The translations under genes were made by a program, and so were the position numbers. The notes under the pieces were generated by a model. That model did not search any database. It was not told the origin of the DNA and saw nothing but the letters and a program-made list of their open reading frames with translations. A stretch of DNA of 64,000 nucleotides, from assembly GCA_910585615.1 (NCBI GenBank), contig CAJUFO010000015.1:1-64000 (forward strand), written 5' to 3'. Source of the stretch: an uncultured Acetatifactor sp. GTDB lineage: Bacteria > Bacillota > Clostridia > Lachnospirales > Lachnospiraceae. Every line of letters begins with the position of its first letter. Position 1 is the stretch's first letter. Of this stretch, positions 18,603 to 26,989 are shown piece by piece.

Positions 18603-19826
18603 ATGAAGGACATCAGGATTGGATTCATCGGACTGGGGGGCAGAGGGTACGGGCTGCTGGAGTGGGCGGTGCTCCCCCAGAAGGAGCAGGTGGTGGCAGT
18701 GTGCGATGTCTATGAGGACAGGGTGCAGAAGGGCGCCGAGCTGGTAGAGAAGTTCGGACAGGCGAGGCCTGCCGCCTATACTGACTATCATGATGTAATG
18801 AAAGATGAGAATGTAAATACCGTCATCGTGGCCACCGCCTGGGAGACCCATGTGGAGATCGCGCTGGCCGCCATGTACGCGGGCAAGGCCGTGGCCGTGG
18901 AGGTGGGCGGGGCCTATGAAATCAGGGACTGCTACGACCTGGTGGAGGCCTATGAGAAGACCGGCACGCCCTTCATGCTCCTGGAGAACTGCTGCTTCGG
19001 CCGCAGGGAGATGATGGTCCTGAACATGGTGAAGAAAGGCCTCTTCGGCGAGGTGGTGCACTGCGCCGGAGGGTATCACCACGACCTGCGCAGCGAGATT
19101 GCTTTCGGGAAGGAGAACAGGCACTACAGGCTCCGCAACTACATCAGCAGGAACTGCGAGAACTATCCCACCCATGAGCTGGGCCCCATCGCAAAGGTGC
19201 TGGACATCAACCACGGCAACCGGATGCTTACTTTAAGCTCCACGGCCTCCAAGGCGGCAGGCCTGCGGGATTATGTCAGGGCCAACAAGAGCGACGACGA
19301 GAGGCTCATGAACGAGACCTTCACCCAGGGGGACGTGGTGAGCACTGTGATCAAATGCGCCAGAGGAGAGACCATCGCCCTGACCCTGGACACCACCCTG
19401 CCCAGGTACTACAGCCGCGGCTTCAACGTCAGGGGCACCAGGGGCATGTACGAGGAGGTCACGGATTCCGTCTTCCTGGACAGGAAGGAGGACAGCGACC
19501 ATGATTTCGACTGGCTGAAGCACTGCGTGGGAAACGCCAAGGATTATGAGGAAGAGTACGACCACCCCGTCTGGAAGAAATACATCGAGGAGGGCGTCAA
19601 GGGCGGCCATGACGGCATGGACTGGCTGGAGTTCGAGACCTTCTTCCGCTGCCTGCGGGAGGACGCCCCCATGCCTGTGGATGTGTACGACGCGGCCAGC
19701 TGGATGGCAGTGACGGCCCTGTCCGAGATGTCCATCGCAAAGGGCGGCGCCGTGGTGGATTTCCCTGATTTCACAAAGGGAAAGTGGCATATGATAGTGG
19801 ATGAGAACGAGCGGGAGCGGATATGA
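18603..19826 (+). CDS. Gfo/Idh/MocA-family oxidoreductase
   Basis: 407 residues: an N-terminal Rossmann fold with the NAD(P)-binding motif IGFIGLGGRGYG, the EVG motif (VAVEVGGAYEI, where most members have EKP), and the C-terminal substrate-binding domain with the conserved YPTHELGPIAKVLDI. That segment is typical of the Oxidored_nitro/alpha-N-acetylgalactosaminidase-like branch (GH109-type members share this YPTHxLGP). It could be a dehydrogenase or an NAD-dependent glycosidase acting on an N-acetylhexosamine-containing sugar. It overlaps the start of the kinase gene by four bases, so both are coupled. GH109-like versus dehydrogenase is undecided. Confidence 0.85.
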   Translation: MKDIRIGFIGLGGRGYGLLEWAVLPQKEQVVAVCDVYEDRVQKGAELVEKFGQARPAAYTDYHDVMKDENVNTVIVATAWETHVEIALAAMYAGKAVAVEVGGAYEIRDCYDLVEAYEKTGTPFMLLENCCFGRREMMVLNMVKKGLFGEVVHCAGGYHHDLRSEIAFGKENRHYRLRNYISRNCENYPTHELGPIAKVLDINHGNRMLTLSSTASKAAGLRDYVRANKSDDERLMNETFTQGDVVSTVIKCARGETIALTLDTTLPRYYSRGFNVRGTRGMYEEVTDSVFLDRKEDSDHDFDWLKHCVGNAKDYEEEYDHPVWKKYIEEGVKGGHDGMDWLEFETFFRCLREDAPMPVDVYDAASWMAVTALSEMSIAKGGAVVDFPDFTKGKWHMIVDENERERI

Positions 19827-20905
19827 GCAGAGAAATCGACAGGAACGATATTTTGAAGCATTTTGCAATCGGCACGGTGGCGGAGGGGTACGGCAACGGT
19901 CATATCAACGACACCTACCTGGTCACCATGCCGCGGTACATCCTTCAGAGGATCAATACCTCCATCTTCCGGAATCCGGATCAGCTCATGGAGAACATCG
20001 AGAACGTCACGGCGTTCCTGCGGGAGAGGATCAAAGAGGACGGAGGGGACTTCCAGCGGGGGACGCTTACGGTGGTGCCTACCTTGGAGGGCGGAAGATA
20101 TTATAAAGTGGATGACGAGAATGTCTTCCGCGTCTACCGCTTCGTGGAGGGCACCAAGACCATCGAGAACTCAAAAACCCCGGAGGATCTGTACGAGGCG
20201 GGGGTGGGCTTCGGCCATTTCCAGAAGCTTCTGGCGGACTTCCCGGTGGAGAGGCTCCACGAGACTATCAAAGACTTCCACCACACGCCGAAGCGCATAG
20301 AGGCCCTGCGGCAGGCCATCCGGGAGGACAGGGCGGGCCGGGCGGGCAGCGTCCGGGCGGAGATTGATTTCGCCCTGGAGAACGCCTCCTGGGCAGGCAG
20401 CGTGGTGCAGGGGATGGAGGCGGGCAGGATTCCTGTCCGAGTGACCCACAACGACACCAAAATCAACAACATACTCTTCGACCAGGACACGGGAAAGGCC
20501 GTCTGCGTCATCGACCTGGACACCGTGATGCCGGGCAGCATGCTCTACGACTTCGGGGACGCCCTGCGCATCGGCGGCTCCACTGCGGCGGAGGACGAGG
20601 TGGAGCTGGACAAGGTCTGGTTCGACGAGAGGGCCTTCGAGGCCTTCGCAAAGGGATACTTAAGCGAGATGCGGGAAGCTTTGACCGAGGATGAGCTGGC
20701 GCTGCTGCCTCTGTCCGTGAAGCTGATGACCTATGAGTGCGGCATCCGGTTCCTCACGGACTACCTGAACGGGGATACCTACTTCAAAATCCACAGAGAG
20801 CATCACAACTTAGACCGGGCCCGGAACCAGTTCAAGCTGGTGGCGGACATTGCGGGCAAGGAAGGATTGCTGGCGAAGATGGTTGAGGCGGCTCTGAAAG
20901 GCTGA
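19823..20905 (+). CDS. nahK: N-acetylhexosamine 1-kinase (NahK-like)
   Basis: 360 residues, aminoglycoside phosphotransferase fold. Features shared with bifidobacterial NahK are GNGHINDTYLV, YILQRINTSIFRNP, the catalytic-loop VTHNDTKINNILFD, the metal-binding IDLDTVMPGSMLYDFGD, and ECGIRFLTDYLNGD. NahK phosphorylates GlcNAc or GalNAc at C1 in the lacto-N-biose/galacto-N-biose pathway. The gene is translationally coupled (ATGA) to the Gfo/Idh/MocA gene. No GH112 phosphorylase or GalT is seen in the window, so the pathway here may release free hexosamine by another route. Substrate is inferred from similarity I recall, not from a search. Confidence 0.87.
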   Translation: MSREIDRNDILKHFAIGTVAEGYGNGHINDTYLVTMPRYILQRINTSIFRNPDQLMENIENVTAFLRERIKEDGGDFQRGTLTVVPTLEGGRYYKVDDENVFRVYRFVEGTKTIENSKTPEDLYEAGVGFGHFQKLLADFPVERLHETIKDFHHTPKRIEALRQAIREDRAGRAGSVRAEIDFALENASWAGSVVQGMEAGRIPVRVTHNDTKINNILFDQDTGKAVCVIDLDTVMPGSMLYDFGDALRIGGSTAAEDEVELDKVWFDERAFEAFAKGYLSEMREALTEDELALLPLSVKLMTYECGIRFLTDYLNGDTYFKIHREHHNLDRARNQFKLVADIAGKEGLLAKMVEAALKG

Positions 20906-20924
20906 AAACTGGATAAGGATGAAG

Positions 20925-20958
20925 AGAGGGCTGTCGGTATGTTCCGGCGGCTCTTTTT
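20925..20958 (+). terminator. Intrinsic terminator after nahK
   Basis: GAGGGCTGTCGG and CCGGCGGCTCTT can pair around a six-base loop with a few G-T pairs, followed by a T-run (CTCTTTTTC). It closes the Gfo/Idh-nahK unit. Confidence 0.65.
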
Positions 20959-21043
20959 CAGCTATAATGAAATTGACATGAAGAAGATGGAGGATGCCGG
21001 GGTTCAGGTCATTGTGGCGAAGGTGGGATAGGATGAGGGGCTA

Positions 21044-21089
21044 GGGCATTCCAATGGAAGAAGGGCATTCCATGGAAGAAGGGCATTCC
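21044..21089. repeat. Short tandem repeat, 18-19 bp unit
   Basis: GGGCATTCC begins at 21044, 21063 and 21081. The first two are followed by (A)ATGGAAGAA, giving two full units and a partial third. The unit contains the palindrome TTCCATGGAA. The stretch lies in the 296-base gap between nahK and the DUF3810 gene. The rest of the gap shows only the terminator and a probable promoter region near 21100-21160. Confidence 0.7.
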
Positions 21090-21201
21090 GGGTAGCGTTT
21101 TATGGTAAAATAAGGAAACAGCAGTTCCTGCCATCTGTGCTATACTGTATACATGGGGGAGTGTTTCCATAAGCCTCCCCAGGGACAGGGGGGGCGCGGG
21201 G

Positions 21202-22428
21202 ATGGACAGGGATGCTGCGGGCGGCCGGAGACGGCGCCGAAGGATTACATATATGAGCATATTGGGGATCATGCTTCTGCTGCACGTTCTGGCGTGGAGC
21301 AGCGAACGGTTCTGCGACTGGTATGCCGCCCATGTATTTCGGATATGGGTGGAGACCTACGGGCGGGCCATGGGCATGGTTCCTTTTTCTGTTGGGGAGG
21401 CGCTGATCGGGCTGGGGCTGGGCTTCGGGGCGCTGGGAGGAGCTCTGGGGCTGATATGGCTGGCCGGAAGGATGTCCGGACCCGGGGAAGGGCGAAAGCA
21501 GGCAGAGGCCCGGGGAGGGGCGCGGGAGAGGCGGAGGGGCCGGAAGGATGCCCCGCCGGAACGGCCAGGGGCCTTGAGGAGCTTTAGCAGGGCATACTGC
21601 ACAGGGGCCATGTGGATACTGCTGACAGTATTCGTCCTGATGACTCTGAACAGCGCCATACTCTACCATACCTCCGGCTTCGGGGAGAAGTATCTGGAAG
21701 CCGCCGCCGCGGAATACGGCCTGGAGGAGCTGGAGGCGCTGCGGAATTTCGTGGTGGAGCAGTGCAATACCCTGTGCTGCCGGATTCCCAGGAATGAGGA
21801 CGGCTCCATTTCCTATGGCGGGGACATGGCGGAGGCGGCAAGGGCAGCCATGGGGGAGCTAGGTACGACTTACAGCGGGCTGGACGGATTCTACCCCGCG
21901 CCCAAACCCCTGCGCTGTTCGGATTTCCTGAGCAGGCGGTACATAGCGGGGTGCTTCTACCCCTTTTCCATGGAAGCCAATTACAATGATGTGATGTACG
22001 TGATGAACATGCCTTCCACCATGTGCCATGAGCTGGCCCATCTGAAGGGGTTCATCCGGGAGGACGAGGCGAACCTGATCGGGTATCTGGCCTGTGTGGG
22101 GTCAGAGGATATCTATTTCCGTTACAGCGGCTACCTGAGCGTGCTGTATTATATCGACAGGGATTTCCGCCAGGCGGCGGGGTACGAGCGGTATCTGGCG
22201 GCAGCGCCCATACTGCCCCAGGTGCATGAGGACAATGTGTTCCTGACCGAGAGGGAGCGGGCCAGGGTGGAGGAGACGGCATCTGTGGGCGCCGAGGTGG
22301 TGGACGCGGTGTCGGACCAGCTGTCGGACGTGGGGCTTCGGCTCAACGGCGTGCCGGAGGGGAGGCTGAGCTACTGTAAAGTGGTGGGGCTGTTATTGCG
22401 GTATTATGATGTGAACGGGTATCGGTAG
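21202..22428 (+). CDS. DUF3810 family membrane protein with HEXXH zinc-protease motif
   Basis: 408 residues. Three hydrophobic segments lie in the first 155 residues (near 18-38, 62-90 and 132-152), separated by an Arg/Gly-rich cytoplasmic loop. The C-terminal domain has MCHELAHLKGFIREDEANLIGY, an HEXXH motif with a downstream Glu as in gluzincin metallopeptidases. This matches DUF3810 (predicted zinc peptidase, function unknown). The start follows a G-rich site. An ATG at 21253 is an alternative. It stands alone between two other transcription units. Confidence 0.84.
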   Translation: MDRDAAGGRRRRRRITYMSILGIMLLLHVLAWSSERFCDWYAAHVFRIWVETYGRAMGMVPFSVGEALIGLGLGFGALGGALGLIWLAGRMSGPGEGRKQAEARGGARERRRGRKDAPPERPGALRSFSRAYCTGAMWILLTVFVLMTLNSAILYHTSGFGEKYLEAAAAEYGLEELEALRNFVVEQCNTLCCRIPRNEDGSISYGGDMAEAARAAMGELGTTYSGLDGFYPAPKPLRCSDFLSRRYIAGCFYPFSMEANYNDVMYVMNMPSTMCHELAHLKGFIREDEANLIGYLACVGSEDIYFRYSGYLSVLYYIDRDFRQAAGYERYLAAAPILPQVHEDNVFLTERERARVEETASVGAEVVDAVSDQLSDVGLRLNGVPEGRLSYCKVVGLLLRYYDVNGYR

Positions 22429-22477
22429 GGGGATCGCCTCCGCCGGAATGTCAACAAAAATTCTGTTGGAAGATAAC

Positions 22478-22506
22478 TTTACTTTTCTTCCATATTTTTG
22501 TATACT
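22478..22506 (+). promoter_or_regulatory. Probable sigma-A promoter of the htrA-like gene
   Basis: TTTACT (22478-22483), a 17-base spacer, and TATACT (22501-22506), about 130 bases before the HtrA-like start. The surrounding 60 bases are AT-rich in a GC-rich genome. Confidence 0.5.
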
Positions 22507-22634
22507 TAGAGACAGAAATGACTTGTGGCCGCCCCCATTGCATCCTTTCCCCGCCTTGTGCCGGCGCGGACATCAGGCGCTGATTAATCGGGAATTCATG
22601 CACGGCGTACCGGGGATAAGCGAAAGGAGCGCAA

Positions 22635-24290
22635 ATGCCTGACCAGGAGCGGAAAGAGCAGAGAGGCCTTCTCGATGGGCAGAAGGATTTCCACAACGGA
22701 AATAAAGAATTCCTCGACGGAAATAAAGAATTCCTGATAGAGAAGATCAAGGAAAAGCCGGTGAACAAGAAGAAGCTGATCCGCCGGACGATCATCACGG
22801 TGTCCATGGCGGTGATCTTCGGCCTGGTGGCCTGCGTCACCTTCCTTGTGCTGGAGCCGGTGATCAGCAACTGGCTGTACCCGAAGGAGGAGCCGGAGAT
22901 ACAGACCGTGGAGTTCCCGGAGGATAAGGAGGAGATGTCGCCGGAGGAGATGCTGGCGGAGAACCTTCCCACGGAAAGCCCGGAGCCCACGCCTGCGCCC
23001 ACCCCCACCCCGGAGCCCACACGGAATCCCGGGGACGGCGGGGACACTTACGTGCCGCTGGGGGAAGAGCAGGTGCAGGACATCCTGTCCCAGGTCACCT
23101 TCGACCTGAATCATTATAAGCAGCTGTACACGGCCCTCCACGACTATGGAAACGAGCTGGGCCGCAGCGTCGTGACGGTGACGGCGGTGACCTCCAACCT
23201 GGACTGGTTCAACAGCGTGCAGGAGCGCAGTAACCAGTGCTCCGGCGTCATCATTTTCGAAAACGGCATGGAGCTTTTGATTCTGACGGATTATTCCGCC
23301 ATCAGGTCCGCGGAAAGGCTGCTGCTGACCTTCTATGACGAATCCCAGACAGGGGCCCAGCTAAAGCAATATAATGAGGCCACCAATCTGGCGGTGCTTT
23401 CAGTGCCGTTGGAGGAGCTGAGCGATGCGGTAAGGGGCGGGCCAGGGAATGCGCAGGACGGTTTCGAAGCGGGGGTCCAGGACAATCCGACAGGCGCGGG
23501 CGCTCCGAGCAATCAGGATTCGGATGCCCCGGAAGATGAGAACCCGGACGAGCCGGGAGACCTGGGCGCTTCGGGCAGCCCGGGCCAGGGGAACACAGGG
23601 GCCCAGGATTCGGGCGGCCAGACAGCCCGGAATCCGGAGGAACCGGAGAGCGGGCTCCCCATCGTGGAATTCGGATACTCCAATGCGAAGAGTCTGGCCG
23701 GGACGCCGGTCATCGCCGTGGGCAGCCCCATGGGAACCAGCAATTCCCTGAGCTACGGCATGATAACCGCATCCGGCACCACCGTATCCACAGCGGACAG
23801 GAACTACCGGATTCTGCTGACGGACATCAGCGGAAGCCAGAACGCCAGCGGCGCCCTGTTCGATTTGCAGGGGAAGATGATCGGATTCATCACGAATCAC
23901 AGGACAGGCTCGGACATGAAGAACCTGATCACGGCCTATGGCATCACGGACCTGCAGAGGACTGTGGAGAAGATGTCCAACGGGGCGGAGATCGCCTACC
24001 TGGGCATCCGGGGGGAGGATGTGCCCCGGGAGGTCAACGCGGAGCTTGGGATCCCCTTCGGGGCCTATGTGGAGGAATTCGACATGGACTCCCCGGCCAT
24101 GCGGGCCGGCATCCAGCGGGGGGATGTGATTACGGCCATCGGGGAGAAAGGCGTATCCGGCTTTATGGAATACAGCAACGCGCTGATGGATCTGGAGCCC
24201 GGGCAGACAGTGGAGGTCACAGTCATGCGGCAGGCCCAGGAAGAATATAAGGAAATGAAGTTCAATATTGAGTTGGGAGGAGTCAGGTAA
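22635..24290 (+). CDS. HtrA/DegP-like membrane pseudoprotease with PDZ domain
   Basis: 551 residues: a cytoplasmic N-terminus with two NGNKEFL repeats, TM near 55-80, a Glu/Pro-rich linker, a trypsin-like domain (about 145-445) interrupted by a 60-residue Gly/Asp/Glu/Pro-rich insert, and a C-terminal PDZ domain (about 455-545, YLGIRGEDV and AGIQRGDVITAIGEKGV). The HtrA frame is clear (SGVIIFENG, NLAVLSVP, GALFDLQGKMIGF), but the three catalytic positions are all changed: LTNNHV is LTDYSA (Ser221), DLAVL is NLAVL (Asn251) and GNSGGPL is QNASGAL (Ala404). So it is probably a non-enzymatic folding or scaffold protein on the outer membrane face. AAAGGAG precedes the start. The yhaM gene begins at the base after its stop. 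Confidence 0.88.
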   Translation: MPDQERKEQRGLLDGQKDFHNGNKEFLDGNKEFLIEKIKEKPVNKKKLIRRTIITVSMAVIFGLVACVTFLVLEPVISNWLYPKEEPEIQTVEFPEDKEEMSPEEMLAENLPTESPEPTPAPTPTPEPTRNPGDGGDTYVPLGEEQVQDILSQVTFDLNHYKQLYTALHDYGNELGRSVVTVTAVTSNLDWFNSVQERSNQCSGVIIFENGMELLILTDYSAIRSAERLLLTFYDESQTGAQLKQYNEATNLAVLSVPLEELSDAVRGGPGNAQDGFEAGVQDNPTGAGAPSNQDSDAPEDENPDEPGDLGASGSPGQGNTGAQDSGGQTARNPEEPESGLPIVEFGYSNAKSLAGTPVIAVGSPMGTSNSLSYGMITASGTTVSTADRNYRILLTDISGSQNASGALFDLQGKMIGFITNHRTGSDMKNLITAYGITDLQRTVEKMSNGAEIAYLGIRGEDVPREVNAELGIPFGAYVEEFDMDSPAMRAGIQRGDVITAIGEKGVSGFMEYSNALMDLEPGQTVEVTVMRQAQEEYKEMKFNIELGGVR

Positions 24291-25235
24291 ATGAAATTCA
24301 TCAGAGATCTGAAGGAGGGGGACAGGATTTCCGATATCTACCTCTGCAAGCATAAACAGGCGGCAGTGACCAAGAACGGGAAATCCTATGAGAACGTGAT
24401 CCTGCAGGACAAGACAGGCGTCATCGACGCAAAGGTCTGGGAGCCGGGCAACCCGGGCATCGGGAACTACGACACCCTGGACTACATCGATGTCTGCGGC
24501 GATGTGAACAGCTTCCAGGGCTCGCTGCAGGTCAGCATCAAGCGGATCCGGGTCTGCCGGGAGGGGGAATACGATCCGGCGGACTATCTGCCGGTGAGCG
24601 CAAAGGACAACGACAAGATGTACGCGGAGCTTCTGGACATGGTGGACAGCATCCGGAATCCCTGGCTGAAACAGCTCCTGGAGTCCTTTTTCCTGGCTGA
24701 CGATGAATTTGTCAGAAAATTCCGCCATTCTTCTGCCGCAAAAACGGTGCACCATGGGTTTGTAGGCGGATTATTGGAGCATACTTTAAGTGTGGCGAAG
24801 CTGTGCGGCTACTATTGCGGCGCGTATCCGATCCTGAACCGGGATCTCCTGCTGACGGCGGCCATGTGCCATGACATCGGCAAGGTGAAGGAGATTTCCC
24901 CTTTCCCGGAAAACGACTACACGGATGACGGCCAACTGCTGGGGCATATCGTCATGGGCTCCCAGATGGTGGCGGAGAAGGCGGCGGCAATCCACGGCTT
25001 CCCCCATGGGCTGCTGGCCCAGGTACAGCACTGCATACTGGCCCACCACGGGAAATACGAGTACGGCTCGCCCAAGCTCCCGGCGCTGATGGAGGCCCTG
25101 GCGCTGAACTATGCGGACGACACGGACGCGAAGCTGGAGACCTTCAAGGAGATACTGGAGAACAACAGCGGGAACCAGGGGTGGCTGGGGTACAACCGGC
25201 TGTTCGAGTCCAATCTGCGGGCTACCAGAGAATAG
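24291..25235 (+). CDS. yhaM: YhaM-type 3'-5' exoribonuclease (OB fold plus HD domain)
   Basis: 314 residues: an N-terminal OB-fold (VILQDKTGVIDAKVWEPG) for nucleic-acid binding and an HD phosphohydrolase domain (about 155-300) with HHGFVGGLLEHTLSVAKL, the metal-binding pair in MCHDIGKVKE, and a later HHGKYEYGSP. The length matches B. subtilis YhaM, which trims RNA and DNA 3' ends in a metal-dependent way. It abuts the HtrA-like gene with no spacer, so it is translated from the same message. Confidence 0.92.
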   Translation: MKFIRDLKEGDRISDIYLCKHKQAAVTKNGKSYENVILQDKTGVIDAKVWEPGNPGIGNYDTLDYIDVCGDVNSFQGSLQVSIKRIRVCREGEYDPADYLPVSAKDNDKMYAELLDMVDSIRNPWLKQLLESFFLADDEFVRKFRHSSAAKTVHHGFVGGLLEHTLSVAKLCGYYCGAYPILNRDLLLTAAMCHDIGKVKEISPFPENDYTDDGQLLGHIVMGSQMVAEKAAAIHGFPHGLLAQVQHCILAHHGKYEYGSPKLPALMEALALNYADDTDAKLETFKEILENNSGNQGWLGYNRLFESNLRATRE

Positions 25236-25342
25236 GGACATACGGTTTCGGGCAAAGAATGAAGGACATGCTTAAGAGCAGGATTTGAGAGGAAGTCTTA
25301 AATATAGAAGGAATGCCCGCAAAGGGCGCGTGGAGGTGCAAG

Positions 25343-26491
25343 ATGAAGGTGACGGACGATATTTTGTATGTAGGCGTGGACGATCACGAGGTGGATCTGT
25401 TCGAGGGGCAGTATCAGGTGCCTGGCGGGATGGCCTACAATTCCTATGTGATACTGGACGAGAGGATTGCGGTGATGGATACCGTGGACGCGGGGTTCGG
25501 TGCCCTGTGGCTGGGGAACGTGGAGGCGGCCCTGGGAGGGCGCAGGCCGGATTACCTGGTGGTGCAGCATATGGAGCCGGATCACTCGGCCTGTATCCCC
25601 CTTTTCCTGGAAAAGTATCCGGAGGCCCAGGTGGTGGCTACCGCCCCGGCCTTTAAGATGATGGACCAGTTCTTCTCTCTGGGGGCTGAGGTGAAGCGGA
25701 TGCCCGTGGCAAACGGGGCGGAGCTGGATCTGGGGCGGCATAAGCTGAGCTTCGTGTGCGCGCCCATGGTGCACTGGCCCGAGGTGATGATGACCTATGA
25801 CCCGGCGGACAAGGTGCTGTTCTCGGCGGACGGCTTCGGGAAGTTCGGGGCTCTGGACGTGGAGGAGGACTGGGCGGATGAGGCCAGGCGGTATTATATC
25901 GGCATCGTGGGGAAGTATGGCCCCCAGGTGCAGAACGTGCTGAAGAAGGCGGCGGGGCTGGAGATCCGGAAGATCTGTCCGCTCCACGGGCCTGTGCTGG
26001 AGGAGAACCTGGAGTATTATCTGGGGCTGTATGACAAATGGTCTTCCTATGAGCCGGAGGAGGACGGCGTGGTAGTGGCGTATGCCTCTGTGTACGGGCA
26101 CACGAAAGCGGCGGCGGCCCGTCTGGCGGAGGAACTGCGCGACAGGGGCGTGACAGTGGCCGTCTACGACCTGGCCAGGGACGACATGGCGGCGGCAGTG
26201 GCGGACGCTTTCCGCTACAGCAAGCTGGTGCTGGCCTGCAACACCTACAATATGAGCGTCAATCCCTTCATGCACCAGTTCCTCACGGTGCTGGCGGAGC
26301 ACAGCTATCAGAAGCGCACGGTGGGGCTGATCGAGAACGGCTCCTGGGCCCCTGTGGCGGCCAAGGCCATGCGGGGGATGCTGGAGAAGTGCAAGGAGAT
26401 CACATTTGCGGAAAATACGGTGACAGTGCTGTCCGCCATGAAGCCCCAGAATGAGGAGCAGATAAAGTCGCTGGCGGCGGAGCTGGCATAG
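25343..26491 (+). CDS. fprA: FprA-family A-type flavoprotein
   Basis: 382 residues: an N-terminal metallo-beta-lactamase-like domain with the diiron-site motifs HMEPDHSACIP, a downstream VHWPEVMMTYDP and LHGP, then a C-terminal flavodoxin domain (VAYASVYGHTKAAAARLAEEL; NTYNMSVNPFMHQFL). FprA proteins reduce O2 to water or NO to N2O using rubredoxin or F420-type donors and protect anaerobes from oxygen. I start at 25343, behind GGAGG. It appears monocistronic. No rubredoxin is adjacent. Confidence 0.93.
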   Translation: MKVTDDILYVGVDDHEVDLFEGQYQVPGGMAYNSYVILDERIAVMDTVDAGFGALWLGNVEAALGGRRPDYLVVQHMEPDHSACIPLFLEKYPEAQVVATAPAFKMMDQFFSLGAEVKRMPVANGAELDLGRHKLSFVCAPMVHWPEVMMTYDPADKVLFSADGFGKFGALDVEEDWADEARRYYIGIVGKYGPQVQNVLKKAAGLEIRKICPLHGPVLEENLEYYLGLYDKWSSYEPEEDGVVVAYASVYGHTKAAAARLAEELRDRGVTVAVYDLARDDMAAAVADAFRYSKLVLACNTYNMSVNPFMHQFLTVLAEHSYQKRTVGLIENGSWAPVAAKAMRGMLEKCKEITFAENTVTVLSAMKPQNEEQIKSLAAELA

Positions 26492-26806
26492 GGCGGCGGA
26501 TTTTCAGGCAAGCGTTCACGGAGGATTTGCCTCGCCGGGGATTGGTGCCGGCTGGGATATGCTTCGCGGAGGTAGCCGGGAGGAGGCGACCGCGAGGCTT
26601 TGGTGGGGCCGGTGCGATAGAGCCAGGTTCCCTGTGGATTTGCTGTGAGGGAAGGGGGCAGGCCTTTCCTGACCCTTGACAGGCTCTCGGAATCTTTGGG
26701 GACGGAATCCGGCATCGGAGCCGGGTAGCACCTGGAACAGCGGGGGAATCGGTTCAGAGAAGCTTCGGAAAGCCGCGTGATATGCGGCCTGGAGATTCCG
26801 AGAAGT
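26492..26806. other. Intergenic stretch without recognisable gene
   Basis: 315 bases between fprA and element copy 2. No open frame has a ribosome binding site and a convincing protein, and no known RNA family motif was recognised. It is GC-rich with several short complementary segments but no clear terminator. Confidence 0.6.
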
Positions 26807-26908
26807 TATACTGCCTAACGATTTCACTTGCCGTGAAACCAGATTGCATAACGCTGACTGGTTCAATCGCATGATTACATTAGGCAGTATTCAGCGTTAT
26901 GCAGTATA
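26807..26908 (+). mobile_element. 102-bp interlocked-repeat element, copy 2
   Basis: Complete copy. In element coordinates, A (2-12, ATACTGCCTAA) pairs with A' (74-84), and B (37-51) pairs with B' (85-99). A small hairpin TTTCAC/GTGAAA lies at 16-32, and CCAG/CTGG flank B. Here B reads ATTGCATAACGCTGA, one change from the other copies. Flanks are AAGTTA before TACTGC and TATCTT after GCAGTA. It lies 82 bases before the rlmD start, between fprA and rlmD. Confidence 0.92.
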
Positions 26909-26989
26909 TCTTGGAGAAAAGGGGGAATCCGGCAGGATTCGGGAAACGGGAATAGACGTAGAACAATAAAGGATATAACGGGAAAAAGT

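Noticed and set aside
26492..26806. Possible RNase P, tmRNA or SRP RNA
   Set aside because: None of the conserved core motifs of these RNAs could be found on either strand.
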